Origin: Oceanidesulfovibrio indonesiensis
GTDB lineage: Bacteria > Desulfobacterota > Desulfovibrionia > Desulfovibrionales > Desulfovibrionaceae
Assembly: GCF_007625075.1 (NCBI RefSeq)
Contig: NZ_QMIE01000010.1
Span: forward strand, 1-64,000
DNA length: 64,000 bases
Direction of reading: 5' to 3'
In this document: positions 7,800-17,598 of the stretch, one piece after another
How positions within the stretch are numbered: the stretch's first letter is position 1
Layout: each line of letters opens with the position of its first letter
Made by a program: the position numbers and the translations under genes
Notes under the pieces: model-generated
Seen by the model: the letters and a program-made list of their open reading frames with translations, nothing else
Told to the model about the DNA's origin: nothing
Databases searched by the model: none

Positions 7800-9182
7800 C
7801 TAGTAGACCAGCTCGAAGCTCTCCACAGGGTTGTCGCGATCCAGACGAGAGAGGAGCGCGTCAACAATCTTCTCGAGAAGCCGCATGGCTCCGCGATACC
7901 CGACAGTCGGGAAGTACTGGTGTCCCACACGATCGATGATCGGAAATCCGTGGCGGATGTGCGGGATGTCCTCGTCTTTGGCGATGTACTTGCAATACGT
8001 GTTGCCCATGATGAGATCGACGGGCTCGTTCTTGATCCACTGGTGGAGCAGGAACATGTCGCCGTGCTCTTTCATGTTGGGCGTGAACGGCGCGTCCTTG
8101 GTGATCTCCTCTATGCGCTTGTAGAACATCTTGCCTGGCGTACCGGTGACTATGTGCACGGGCTGCATGTCGATGGAGACCAGGAAATCGGTGAGCGCGA
8201 TGAGCTGGTCCGGATCGCCGACCAGAGCCACCTTCTTGCCGTAGAAGTACTGGTGGTAGTCGGAGATGAGGTCCACGAGCTGACCGCGCTCGTGGAGGAT
8301 GGACTCGGGCACGTTCACGCCGCCCAGGCGCCGCAGGGTGTCCACGAACAGGTCTGTGTTGTTCAGCCCGATGGGCAGCGGCAGGACGTTGCAGGGCACC
8401 TTGAACTCCGTGTCCAGGAACCGCGCGCCGTCCGCCGAAGCCCACTCGCCCAGGGCGAGGGTGCCGCGGCTGTTGGCGCTGTCCTTGAGCTCCGCAGGCG
8501 TCACGCCGCCTTCAGGGAACATTTTGTACTCGCCGGTCAGCGGACCGTTGAGCACGCCGGAGGTGTCCGGCATGACTATGGTCTTCACCTTCATCAGCTC
8601 GGCCAGACGCTTGATCTCCTCCATGTCCGAGGGCTCCACGAACCCGGGGATGATGTTGACCTTGCCGTTCTTGGTGCCGGAGGCTTCGGCAAAGTCCTTG
8701 ATCATGCCGCGGACCATGTTCGCAAAACCCGTGACGTGGGAGCCGGCATAGGACGGCGTGGACGCGGAGACGACATACTTTTGGTCCGGGACCTTGCCTT
8801 CTTTCTTGGCCTTGTCCACGATCTGGGGCACGTCGTCGCCAATGGTCTCGGAGAGGCACGTGGTGTGCACGGCGATGACGTCCGGCTCGTAGACAGTGAA
8901 TATGTTGTTGATGGCCTGCACCAGGTTGGCCTGGCCGCCGAAGACCGAGGAGCCCTCGGTGAACGAGCTGGTGGCTGCTGAAACGGGCTCTTTGTAGTGC
9001 CGGGTCAGCATGGACCTGTGGTAGGCGCAGCATCCCTGCGAGCCATGTGAATGGGGCAGGCAGCCGTGGATGCCGAGGGCCGCGTACATGGCGCCGATGG
9101 GCTGGCACGTCTTGGCCGGGTTGATGGAGAGCGCCTTGCGGTCCATAACCTCGGTAGGTGTATGGCGTAGAAGCTTACTCAT
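7800..9182 (-). CDS. nifK: nitrogenase MoFe protein beta subunit NifK
   Basis: This 460-residue structural subunit of dinitrogenase carries P-cluster cysteines at Cys26 (KTCQPIG), Cys51 (GSQGCCAYH) and Cys109 (TTCLSETIGDD). The spacing equals that of Azotobacter NifK with a constant 44-residue shift, so the long N-terminal extension of proteobacterial NifK is absent. ATG 9182 has aggaacg upstream. nifD ends 20 bases before it. Confidence 0.97.
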   Translation of the reverse strand: MSKLLRHTPTEVMDRKALSINPAKTCQPIGAMYAALGIHGCLPHSHGSQGCCAYHRSMLTRHYKEPVSAATSSFTEGSSVFGGQANLVQAINNIFTVYEPDVIAVHTTCLSETIGDDVPQIVDKAKKEGKVPDQKYVVSASTPSYAGSHVTGFANMVRGMIKDFAEASGTKNGKVNIIPGFVEPSDMEEIKRLAELMKVKTIVMPDTSGVLNGPLTGEYKMFPEGGVTPAELKDSANSRGTLALGEWASADGARFLDTEFKVPCNVLPLPIGLNNTDLFVDTLRRLGGVNVPESILHERGQLVDLISDYHQYFYGKKVALVGDPDQLIALTDFLVSIDMQPVHIVTGTPGKMFYKRIEEITKDAPFTPNMKEHGDMFLLHQWIKNEPVDLIMGNTYCKYIAKDEDIPHIRHGFPIIDRVGHQYFPTVGYRGAMRLLEKIVDALLSRLDRDNPVESFELVY

Positions 9183-9201
9183 TGCTTCGTTCCTTTGTGG
9201 C

Positions 9202-10866
9202 TTAGTTGTTCTCCCACACGAACGTGCCGGAGAGCTCGGGGTTCTTTTCCCAGGGGGCCTTCATGAAGCCCCAGACGCGGCTGTTTACCAGGCGGTCGAT
9301 CTCTTTGTAGAAGTTCACCGCGCCTGAGAAGCCGGCGTAAGGGCCGCCGGAATCGTAGGAGTGCAGCTGCTTCATGGGGATGCCCATCTTCTGGATGCCG
9401 AACTTCTCCTTGATGCCGGCGCAGAAGATGTCGGGCTTGATCCGCTTGACCAGCTCGTCGGCCTCGTACTGATTGAGGTCGTCGATAACGAGGGTGTCCT
9501 CGGGCATGTCGGGCATGAGGCCTTCGTAGTCCTTGAACTCGAACCCTTCCGCTTCGAGCCTTTTCAGCTCGCCCTCGGACTTGCGCGGCTTGTAGCGCTC
9601 CGGACAGGCTTCCACTTCAAGCTCCTCGATGTTCCGGGAGTCGGCATCGACCTTGATGTCGCCGAGGACGCGACGGCCCTCGTAGTCATCGCGATGGGCG
9701 AACTCGTATCCGGCGGCGATGGTCTTCATGCCCATCTCCCTGAAAAGCTCCTGATAGTGGTGAGCGCGGGAGCCGCCCACGAAGAGCATGGCCGTCTTGC
9801 CTTCGGTGCGGGTTCTGATGTCCGCCAGAGCTTCCTCGATGGCGGGCATTTCCTCGGCGATGACCGCCTCGACCCGCTCGATGAGTTCCTTGTCCCCGAA
9901 ATACTGGGCGATCTTGCGCAGACTCTTGATCGTGGCGTCCACGCCGATGAAGTTCACCTTGATCCACGGAATGCCGAACTTGGTCTCCATCATCTCGGCC
10001 ACGTAGTTGATCGACCGGTGGCACATGATGCAGTTGAGGTCGGCGGCGTGCGCCCGGGCGAACTGATCGTACGTGGAGTTGCCCGAGAACGTGGCGTTGA
10101 TGGTGATGCCGCAACGCTCCAGTATATCCTCGATGACGAATGCGTCACCGCCGATGTTGTACTCGCCGAGCATGTTGATGCGGTATTTGGACTCGGGCAC
10201 ATCATCCTCCAGACCGACCACGTGAGTGAAGATCTGGTTGTTGGCGATGTGGTGGCCGGCTGACTGGGAGACGCCTTTGTACCCTTCGCAGCTGAAGCCG
10301 AAGATGTTGATGTCCACGCCTTTCTCGTTCAGCTCCTTCTTGGCGTCGCGGGCCACGGAATGGATGTCGTCGCCGATGAGGCCCACGGGACAGGTGGCGA
10401 AGATCGCGATGGCCTTGGGCTTGAAGAGCTCATAAGCCTCCATGATGGCCGCCTTGAGCTTCTTTTCGCCGCCGAACACGATGTCGTTCTCGCTCATGTC
10501 CGTGGAGAAGGCGTAGGGCATGAAGTTCCAGTCGTCGTCGCCCTGGGGCGAGGTCTGGTTGCGGCGGGTGAGCCAGGAATAAAACCCGCAGCCGATGGGT
10601 CCGTGAGTGATGTTCACGATGTCGCGGGTGGGCCCCAGGATAACGCCTTTGCAACCTGCGTATGTGCAGCCGCGCATGGTGATGATGCCCGGGATCGTCC
10701 GCACGTTGGCCTGAATCTCCGGCGGGTTGCCGTCCGTGGCCTCGTTGACCATGAACTGCTTGGCCCGCTTTCTGGCGACCTTGGGCGGATACTTTTTGAG
10801 CAGTTCCTCCTTCAGGTCGTTCAAGTCCTTGTTGGTGATGTTCACCATCTTGTTCTTCGTAGCCAT
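9202..10866 (-). CDS. nifD: nitrogenase MoFe protein alpha subunit NifD
   Basis: This 554-residue catalytic subunit has P-cluster cysteines at Cys67 (MRGCTYAG), Cys93 (GPIGCGFYSW) and Cys159 (FATCPVGLIGDD). The FeMo-co cysteine lies in MCHRSINY and the FeMo-co histidine in KQLHSYDSGGPY. It is about 60 residues longer than the proteobacterial type because of a charged insertion at about 395-455, as in clostridial and Desulfovibrio NifD. It lies directly downstream of nifI2. Confidence 0.97.
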   Translation of the reverse strand: MATKNKMVNITNKDLNDLKEELLKKYPPKVARKRAKQFMVNEATDGNPPEIQANVRTIPGIITMRGCTYAGCKGVILGPTRDIVNITHGPIGCGFYSWLTRRNQTSPQGDDDWNFMPYAFSTDMSENDIVFGGEKKLKAAIMEAYELFKPKAIAIFATCPVGLIGDDIHSVARDAKKELNEKGVDINIFGFSCEGYKGVSQSAGHHIANNQIFTHVVGLEDDVPESKYRINMLGEYNIGGDAFVIEDILERCGITINATFSGNSTYDQFARAHAADLNCIMCHRSINYVAEMMETKFGIPWIKVNFIGVDATIKSLRKIAQYFGDKELIERVEAVIAEEMPAIEEALADIRTRTEGKTAMLFVGGSRAHHYQELFREMGMKTIAAGYEFAHRDDYEGRRVLGDIKVDADSRNIEELEVEACPERYKPRKSEGELKRLEAEGFEFKDYEGLMPDMPEDTLVIDDLNQYEADELVKRIKPDIFCAGIKEKFGIQKMGIPMKQLHSYDSGGPYAGFSGAVNFYKEIDRLVNSRVWGFMKAPWEKNPELSGTFVWENN

Positions 10867-10902
10867 GGTGTGACCTTTTCTTTCCTTCGTCTTCAGTGCT
10901 CG

Positions 10903-11277
10903 CTATTCGATGGAGGCGTTGCCGGACTCACCAGTGCGGACGCGTACGGAATCCGCCACAGGCATGACGAAAATCTTGCCGTCGCCAGGTTTGCCCGTGA
11001 TGTTCACCTTCATGATGGTCTTGACCACGGTGTCCACCTTCTCGTCCGGAACGACGATGGTGAGCACCCGCTTGGGATAAAGCCGGCCCTTATCGCCCAG
11101 CAGGGCGACTGCTTCCTCGTAGCCCTTCTCGGCGCCTTCGAGGATGTCCCGACTGACCAGCCCCTTGCCCCGGCCCGTGGCTTCACGCGCGAAGAACGCA
11201 TCCACGCCGTTGTCCGAAAGGGCCTTCTTGGTCTGGTTCACCATGTTCATGCGAATGACTGCCATGATCTCCTTCAT
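10903..11277 (-). CDS. nifI2: PII-family nitrogenase regulator NifI2
   Basis: This 124-residue PII-like protein begins MKEIMAVIRMNMVNQTK and ends in a GDGKIFVMPVADSVRVRTGE segment typical of NifI2. In methanogens and some bacteria, NifI1 and NifI2 form a complex that inhibits dinitrogenase when 2-oxoglutarate is low. Its place between nifI1 and nifD is the standard order. It starts 2 bases after the nifI1 stop. Confidence 0.93.
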   Translation of the reverse strand: MKEIMAVIRMNMVNQTKKALSDNGVDAFFAREATGRGKGLVSRDILEGAEKGYEEAVALLGDKGRLYPKRVLTIVVPDEKVDTVVKTIMKVNITGKPGDGKIFVMPVADSVRVRTGESGNASIE

Positions 11278-11279
11278 TG

Positions 11280-11636
11280 TCAGGAAACCTCCTCGACCTC
11301 TCCGGGAGCGGTCTCCTTGATGCCGGACGAGATGGTGTAGACCTCCTCCACCGGAGTGATGAAGATCTTGCCGTCGCCGAAGGCGCCCTTCTCGCCGGTG
11401 CGCGCGGCCTCCATGATGGTCTTCACCACGAAGTCCTTGTCGCTGTCCGGGATGACGCAGAGCAGCAACGTCTTGGGAATCTCGTCGTAGGTGATCTCGC
11501 CGATCTTGATGCCGCGCTGCTTGCCTCGGCCTGCAACCGAAAACTTGGTCACGGCGGGGAACCCCGCATCCATGAGCGCTGCCAAAACGTCGTTGTCCTT
11601 ATCCGGCCGAACCACGGCCCTGACCATGCTGAACAT
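11280..11636 (-). CDS. nifI1: PII-family nitrogenase regulator NifI1
   Basis: This 118-residue PII-like protein starts MFSMVRAVVRPDKD and contains GRGKQRGIKIGEITYDEIPK (T-loop region) and GAFGDGKIFITPVEEVYTI. It is the partner of NifI2. ATG 11636 is preferred over upstream in-frame starts because aaggagaaa lies 8 bases upstream and the extension reads into the nifH end. The location nifH-nifI1-nifI2-nifD is diagnostic. Confidence 0.93.
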   Translation of the reverse strand: MFSMVRAVVRPDKDNDVLAALMDAGFPAVTKFSVAGRGKQRGIKIGEITYDEIPKTLLLCVIPDSDKDFVVKTIMEAARTGEKGAFGDGKIFITPVEEVYTISSGIKETAPGEVEEVS

Positions 11637-11682
11637 GTGCTTTCTCCTTGAAATCCTGTGGTCTGCGGTTGGTCCGCGGTTG

Positions 11683-12678
<996 letters not shown>

Positions 12679-12708
12679 CTACAAAAACGAAGGAAATGTG
12701 CTACAAAA
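12679..12708. promoter_or_regulatory. candidate activator-binding repeats upstream of the nifH promoter
   Basis: Two copies of ctacaaaa (12679-12686 and 12701-12708) are spaced 22 bp start to start, two helical turns, about 90-130 bp upstream of the sigma-54 promoter. No canonical NifA site (TGT-N10-ACA) is seen between 12590 and 12850. A third imperfect dyad, tgtgagttttaca (12710-12722), adjoins the second copy. Confidence 0.4.
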
Positions 12709-12985
12709 GTGTGAGTTTTACATATTTAGAAACACCAGCGACTACTTTCCGCAGCGCCCTTCTCGCTCCTTGGCTTTGCACTCGTTGTCAAGGTCGCCTC
12801 TTGGCCGACCTGTCATCGTAACTTCTTCGTAATCCGATGTCGGCCATTCGAACAGTTCGTGCACCAGTGCCAGGCTCCACCGCTTTTCTTGCGTCTGTAC
12901 GTGGGCATATCGCCTTCTTTTTCGAAGACCATACACCAGCAGAATCGCATATAAACACACCTATACAAGGACAGGTTGTGCCGTA

Positions 12986-14521
12986 TTACCGCCCCCGGCG
13001 CTCGGCAACCATTCCTTCCAGGCCGAACTTCTTGATGCGGTAGCCCATCTGCCGCAGCGTTATGTTCAGTTCACGCGCGGCGCGGGACTGCACCCAGCCG
13101 TTGCGGTCCAGAGCGGCGATGATCTCGTGCTTCTCGATGTCCTCCAATGAGGCAAGTTCCGTCGGTCGCTGCACCGGCTTGTCCGTCATGTGAAAGAAAA
13201 AGGACGGAATGTCCCCGAGCTCGATGGCGTCGCCGTCCGTCATAATGGACAAGCGCTCCATGAGGTTCTCCATCTCCCGCACGTTGCCCGGCCAGTCGTA
13301 GCGCACCATGGCGTCCAGAGCCTTGGAGGTGAGCCGCAGCCGCCGGTCATACTCTTTGGAGAGCTTGTCCAGGAAATGGTTGAGCAGCGCCGGTATGTCT
13401 TCCTTGCGTTCACGGAGAGGCGGCACCAGTATGGGGAAGACGTTAAGCCGGTAATAAAGATCCTCCCGGAACCGTCCGGCCGCGACCTCAGCCTCCAGAT
13501 TCTTGTTCGTGGCCGCCACGATGCGCACGTCCACCTTGCGCGTCCTGGTGGAGCCGAGCCGCTCGAATTCCCGATCCTGCAGAAAGCGCAGCAGCTTGAC
13601 CTGCACATTCATGGGAATCTCGCCAATCTCATCCAGGAACACCGTCCCCTTGTTCGCCTCCTCGAAGCGGCCGGCCTTGGGATCCGACGCTCCGGTGAAC
13701 GCACCCTTCTCGTGGCCGAAAAGCTCGCTTTCCAGCAGCGTTTCCGGCAGGGACGCGCAGTTGACCATGGTGAAGGTGTGGTTGGAGCGGTCGGAGAGCT
13801 CGTGGATGATCCGTGCGATGAGCGACTTGCCCGTGCCCGACTCGCCCAGAAGCAGGACCGTGGCCTTGGTGGGCGCGACCTTCTCAATGAGCTGGAGGAC
13901 CCGCGCCATGGGCCGGCTTTTTCCAACGATGAAAAACCGCTGGTAATTCTTGGAGAGCTTGGCCTTGAGGCTGACGTTCTCCAGCCGCAAATCCTCCTCC
14001 CGCGCGCGGACCTGGCGCTGGATGTTCACCACCTGGGAGATGAGCGTGGCCACGATGGTGAGGAAGCGGATGTCCTCTTCAAAAGAGACTTCCGGGCCGA
14101 AGAGGCGGTCCACGTTGAGAACGCCGATGGGGTGGCCATGCAGCATGATGGGCACGCCGATGAACGAGACCTTGTCCTTCTCGAATCGGCGAGACTTGGT
14201 TTTGTCCAGAAACAGCGGCTCCTTAGCGATGTCCGGCACCACGAACGGCTTGGCCGTGCGGAAGATGCGGCCCGTGACGCCTTCATCCAGATTGTAGACC
14301 CCGCGCATGACCTCTTCTTCTGTGAGACCGTGTGATGCGCGGATAAGCAGCTTCTCGGACTGGTCGTCCTGCAGCGTCACCGTGGCGCGCTTCATGGAGA
14401 GCTCCTCGCTCAGAATGCGCAGGATGACGCCGATGGTCTCTTCGAGGTCCAGAGTCTCGCCGATGACGCGACTGATCTCGTACAAGACCTGGAGTTCGAG
14501 GGCTATGAGGCTCTGACGCAT
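12986..14521 (-). CDS. nifA: sigma-54-dependent nif activator NifA
   Basis: This 511-residue enhancer-binding protein has an N-terminal GAF domain (about 15-165), a AAA+ domain (about 195-430) with Walker A GESGTGKS, the sigma-54 contact loop GAFTGA and an R-finger region, and a Fis-type HTH at the C-terminus ([20 protein letters not shown]). The linker after the AAA+ domain has no cysteine pair, so it differs from the oxygen-sensing NifA of rhizobia. ATG 14521 is preferred over a TTG 30 bases upstream. Being adjacent to nifH supports nifA over other activators. Confidence 0.9.
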   Translation of the reverse strand: MRQSLIALELQVLYEISRVIGETLDLEETIGVILRILSEELSMKRATVTLQDDQSEKLLIRASHGLTEEEVMRGVYNLDEGVTGRIFRTAKPFVVPDIAKEPLFLDKTKSRRFEKDKVSFIGVPIMLHGHPIGVLNVDRLFGPEVSFEEDIRFLTIVATLISQVVNIQRQVRAREEDLRLENVSLKAKLSKNYQRFFIVGKSRPMARVLQLIEKVAPTKATVLLLGESGTGKSLIARIIHELSDRSNHTFTMVNCASLPETLLESELFGHEKGAFTGASDPKAGRFEEANKGTVFLDEIGEIPMNVQVKLLRFLQDREFERLGSTRTRKVDVRIVAATNKNLEAEVAAGRFREDLYYRLNVFPILVPPLRERKEDIPALLNHFLDKLSKEYDRRLRLTSKALDAMVRYDWPGNVREMENLMERLSIMTDGDAIELGDIPSFFFHMTDKPVQRPTELASLEDIEKHEIIAALDRNGWVQSRAARELNITLRQMGYRIKKFGLEGMVAERRGR

Positions 14522-14616
14522 GATGGTTCGCCCCGAGGCGTTTGGGTGCAATGGAAATGGATGCCTGTACTGGTGTTACCATAATGTCGTTTTCACGAAT
14601 TTGCAAAATACTTTTT

Positions 14617-15375
14617 TCAACTTTGATAGAATGCCTCGGCAATATTGCGCAGCCGTTCGCCGAGGCGTTCATAATGTGATCCGGCCCAGTAGATACGTCC
14701 GCACGAAGGACACATGGTGAATTTCTCGTAATACTTCCTCGTTTTAGGCTCCAGCCTGTGCAGCACATCCTTTTTATCCACGGGAACGAGCGGCTCATTG
14801 CAGCGAGCGCACCGCGTGAAGGACGCATACGGCGGCGCAAGGCCAAAAAACCGCAGCGTTTCCAAAAGTTGTTCTTCCGTCTCGCCGCTTCGTAGAAGCC
14901 GTCCCCACACCACCTTGCTGCGCTTGAGAAGGGCGCGGTCCCGGGTGAGCACGATACGCCTTTCTTCTTCGGCCATTTGCGCCGCCTCGGCGTCGGTAAG
15001 GGTGTTGTCGTAGAATGTATCGAACCCGAGCACGCGCAACTGAGTGGCAAGACCGCCCACATTCACGTCGGCGAGGAATGCGGGGCGAGCCGGCGCCCAC
15101 GGCTTGAGTCTCGTCGGCCTGGTGAAGTCCACAGGCGGCTCTGGCGGAATGACCTCGATTGTCTGACCGGCCTGGAGCAGGTGGCCGAACCCGACCTCCC
15201 GGCCCTCCACACGTAACGCGCCCACCTCGGTATGCGGCGGGCCGATGGCTTCCAGCGCATCCTTCAGCGATGTGCGGCGTTTCAAAGGATACTCCACGAT
15301 ACCGTTTGCAGGGGCGCTCCTGAAGGGCGGGTTGGCCAGGTGCGGCAAGTCACCACCCAGGACGAAGCGCACCAT
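14617..15375 (-). CDS. Mut7-C RNase domain protein with ubiquitin-like N-terminus
   Basis: This protein of about 252 residues has an N-terminal beta-grasp (ubiquitin-like) half (EYPLKRRTSLKDALEAIGPP, then VEGREVGFGHLLQAGQTIEV). The C-terminal Mut7-C PIN-like RNase domain has FLADVNVGGLATQLRVLGFDT and IVLTRDRALLKRS, followed by a zinc ribbon (CARCNEP and CPSCGRIYW). Such proteins are predicted ribonucleases. ATG 15375 has aggagg 11 bases upstream; an in-frame ATG at 15417 is the alternative. It is divergent from the M48 protease gene. Confidence 0.85.
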   Translation of the reverse strand: MVRFVLGGDLPHLANPPFRSAPANGIVEYPLKRRTSLKDALEAIGPPHTEVGALRVEGREVGFGHLLQAGQTIEVIPPEPPVDFTRPTRLKPWAPARPAFLADVNVGGLATQLRVLGFDTFYDNTLTDAEAAQMAEEERRIVLTRDRALLKRSKVVWGRLLRSGETEEQLLETLRFFGLAPPYASFTRCARCNEPLVPVDKKDVLHRLEPKTRKYYEKFTMCPSCGRIYWAGSHYERLGERLRNIAEAFYQS

Positions 15376-15452
15376 GGCTGTGCCGCCCTCCTGGTCCTGC
15401 ATCGAATCGGAAGTCATGGCGTGCGCCGACCCGTCGTGTTAGTGAAGATTGA

Positions 15453-16745
15453 ATGCAACACGTATACCTCGCTTTGGCCCTGGCGGCAGTCGCCGGCGGC
15501 TTTGTCCTGGAGTACTGGTGCCGCCGCGCCACCGTGCGCAGCCTGCCTTCCTCCCCGCCGCTCGAGCTCTCAGACAGCTACGGCCCCGGCGAGTTCGACA
15601 AGTTTATCCACTACACCCGCGAGAAGACACAGTTCGGCAATGTGCAGGGCATCGTGTCCACCGCTGCGATCTTTCTCTTCATCGCGCTGGGCGGCGTGGG
15701 GTGGGCCGATTCCCTGGCAGCGTCCTGGGCCTCTTCCCTGGGCTTTGCTGCCGCTGGGCCGGATGCGAGCCTGGTCGGCGACATCGTTCGCGGCTTGGTG
15801 TTCCTGGCGATTCTCGGCGTGCTGTCCGCCGCGCTCGGGTTGCCGTTTACGCTCTATGGCACCTTTGTGCTCGAAGAACGGTTTGGATTCAACCGTACCA
15901 CAATGCGGACATTTCTGCTCGACCGGATCAAGGGTGCGTTTCTCGCCGTGCTCCTGGGCGGCCCGCTCGTCGCGGCCGTCATCGCCGCGTTCCACCTGGC
16001 TGGCGGCTGGGCCTGGCTGGCGGGTTGGGCCGTGGCTTCGGCCTTCTCTCTGCTCATGCTCTGGCTCGGCCCGTCTCTGCTGCTGCCGTTGTTCAACAAG
16101 TTCACGCCGCTGGAGCAGGGCGAGCTGCGCAGCGACATCGAACGCTACTGCGAAACCCAGGGGGTGGACGTGACCGGCGTGTATGTGATGGACGGTTCCC
16201 GTCGTTCCTCGCGCTCCAACGCTTTCGTCACCGGGCTGGGCAAGAAGAAGCGCATCGCGTTGTTCGATACCCTGCTCGAATCCTTGCGCAAAGACGAAGT
16301 GGTCGCGGTGCTTGCCCACGAAGTGGGCCACTACTCTCTTGGCCACATCCCCCGTATTGTCACGGTGGCGCTGCTGCGGAACGCCGCCCTGTTCTTCCTG
16401 CTGGGACTGGCGTTGGCAGACCCCGACCTTTACGCCGCCTTCGGCGTGCAGGACATGCCGGTGGCGGCCGGCCTGGTCTGTTTCGGGCTGGCTGTCGCGC
16501 CGCTCACCTATGTTCTCAGCGTCGGCGACAATGCATTGTCCCGACTGCATGAACGCCAGGCGGACGCATATGCGGAGCAGACCTTGCGCGAAAACCTGCA
16601 TGTCGAGGGCGGCGCGAGCCTCGCTGGTGCGCTGAAGAAGCTGGCCACGGACAACCTCGCCAACCCCGATCCGCCACGCATCGCCGTGGTGCTCCACCAT
16701 TCGCACCCACCCTTGCTGGAGCGCATCAGGCGTCTCAACACGTAG
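15453..16745 (+). CDS. M48-family membrane zinc endopeptidase (Ste24/CAAX protease type)
   Basis: This 430-residue multi-pass membrane protease carries the zinc motif HEVGH (His289, Glu290, His293) and a downstream glutamate in HERQADAYAEQ. Long hydrophobic segments at about 66-85, 112-135, 163-215 and 325-370 match the Ste24 layout. In eukaryotes the family trims prenylated proteins; in bacteria it acts in membrane protein quality control. It appears monocistronic, with a terminator-like hairpin 38 bases after the stop. Confidence 0.88.
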   Translation: MQHVYLALALAAVAGGFVLEYWCRRATVRSLPSSPPLELSDSYGPGEFDKFIHYTREKTQFGNVQGIVSTAAIFLFIALGGVGWADSLAASWASSLGFAAAGPDASLVGDIVRGLVFLAILGVLSAALGLPFTLYGTFVLEERFGFNRTTMRTFLLDRIKGAFLAVLLGGPLVAAVIAAFHLAGGWAWLAGWAVASAFSLLMLWLGPSLLLPLFNKFTPLEQGELRSDIERYCETQGVDVTGVYVMDGSRRSSRSNAFVTGLGKKKRIALFDTLLESLRKDEVVAVLAHEVGHYSLGHIPRIVTVALLRNAALFFLLGLALADPDLYAAFGVQDMPVAAGLVCFGLAVAPLTYVLSVGDNALSRLHERQADAYAEQTLRENLHVEGGASLAGALKKLATDNLANPDPPRIAVVLHHSHPPLLERIRRLNT

Positions 16746-16782
16746 ACAACTCGGCGGACGCAATGCCGGCCGTAGCATATGG

Positions 16783-16818
16783 AAAGACCCGGCGCCTCGT
16801 GTGAGGACCGGGCCTTTC
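16783..16818 (+). terminator. terminator-like hairpin between the convergent M48 and zraP-like genes
   Basis: aaagacccgg pairs with ccgggccttt around a smaller cctc/gagg stem, ending in ctttctcc. It sits between convergent genes and may serve both. Confidence 0.65.
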
Positions 16819-16895
16819 TCCTGCGTTCCTGAGGGACACTCCCCCTATCCGGAAGGGCGCACAATGCGCCGGGTTACCGAATACGTTTCTGTCAA

Positions 16896-17381
16896 TTAAT
16901 AGCGCGCGCCGGGGCAGCCACCGGGACCGCCGCCGTATCCACCACCGCAGCCGCCGCGCGAACCCTTGCCGTAGCCGGAGCCGCCGCAACCGCCATGGCC
17001 GAAGCCGCCCCGGGGACCGCGAGGCGCGCCGATCTCCGCGAGTTTGTCGTCCAGCGCATCGCGTTCGGCGCGCATTTCGCCGCGCAGATCACGCATCTTC
17101 TGCACGATCTCGCTGATCTTCTGCTCGCTGGCGCCGGCACGGCTCAGGGCATCGAGTTCTGTGTGCAGTGCCCACATCTCCTCGCGCAGGGGATCGACTT
17201 TCTTGTCGAATGCTTCAAAGGCGTTCGTCACGGCTTCCTGCTTCTCTGCCGGCAGAGCCTGATACGCCTGGCCGCCAGGTCCGCCGCATCCGCCCCAACC
17301 GCCATGACGGGCGGCCTGGGCAACAGTGGCCATGGCGAGCACAACAAGAATCGCCAAGGGAATGAGGTATGAACGTCGCAT
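16896..17381 (-). CDS. ZraP-like periplasmic metal-binding chaperone
   Basis: This 161-residue protein has a signal peptide (cleavage expected after AQA at about 23). Its helical core (about 45-125; LPAEKQEAVTNAFEAFDKKV and REEMWALHTELDALSRAGAS) matches ZraP/Spy-type proteins. The flanking glycine-rich segments are loaded with Cys and His (GFGHGGCGGSGYGKGSRGGC), plausible Zn or heavy-metal ligands. ATG 17381 has aggagg 7 bases upstream. It is divergent from a ZraS/ZraR pair and has its own sigma-54 promoter, the arrangement known for E. coli zraP-zraSR. Confidence 0.82.
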   Translation of the reverse strand: MRRSYLIPLAILVVLAMATVAQAARHGGWGGCGGPGGQAYQALPAEKQEAVTNAFEAFDKKVDPLREEMWALHTELDALSRAGASEQKISEIVQKMRDLRGEMRAERDALDDKLAEIGAPRGPRGGFGHGGCGGSGYGKGSRGGCGGGYGGGPGGCPGARY

Positions 17382-17413
17382 GGTGTTCCTCCTGATGTTG
17401 GACTGAATTGTTT

Positions 17414-17428
17414 CGGTGCGTCTATTGC
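17414..17428 (+). promoter_or_regulatory. possible weak sigma-54 promoter for the sensor kinase operon
   Basis: CGGTGCGTCTATTGC keeps the invariant GG and GC at the correct spacing and TTGC at -12, but differs from the consensus at three -24 positions. It overlaps the leader of the divergent zraP-like transcript. Confidence 0.35.
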
Positions 17429-17439
17429 AACACACTTGA

Positions 17440-17454
17440 GCAAGGACGGTGCCA
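17440..17454 (-). promoter_or_regulatory. sigma-54 promoter of the zraP-like gene
   Basis: On the minus strand TGGCACCGTCCTTGC matches TGGCAC-N5-TTGC exactly. Transcription would start near 17429, about 48 bases before the zraP-like ATG. The divergently encoded sigma-54 response regulator is the obvious activator. Confidence 0.9.
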
Positions 17455-17598
17455 AAGAACGCTTCCCGATTTATTCCCTTTAATTTTAGGATATTAATCG
17501 CGGCGCATTGAACACATATGTCCGCACGCAGTTTTCAGGCGTGCATTTTCTATACACCAGAGCGATGCACATGTATCGTTCGTGAACAGGTCGACCGT

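Noticed and set aside
12742-12960. 72-codon minus-strand open frame between nifA and nifH
   Set aside because: It starts with GTG, has no ribosome site, no recognised family and lies in a promoter-terminator region.
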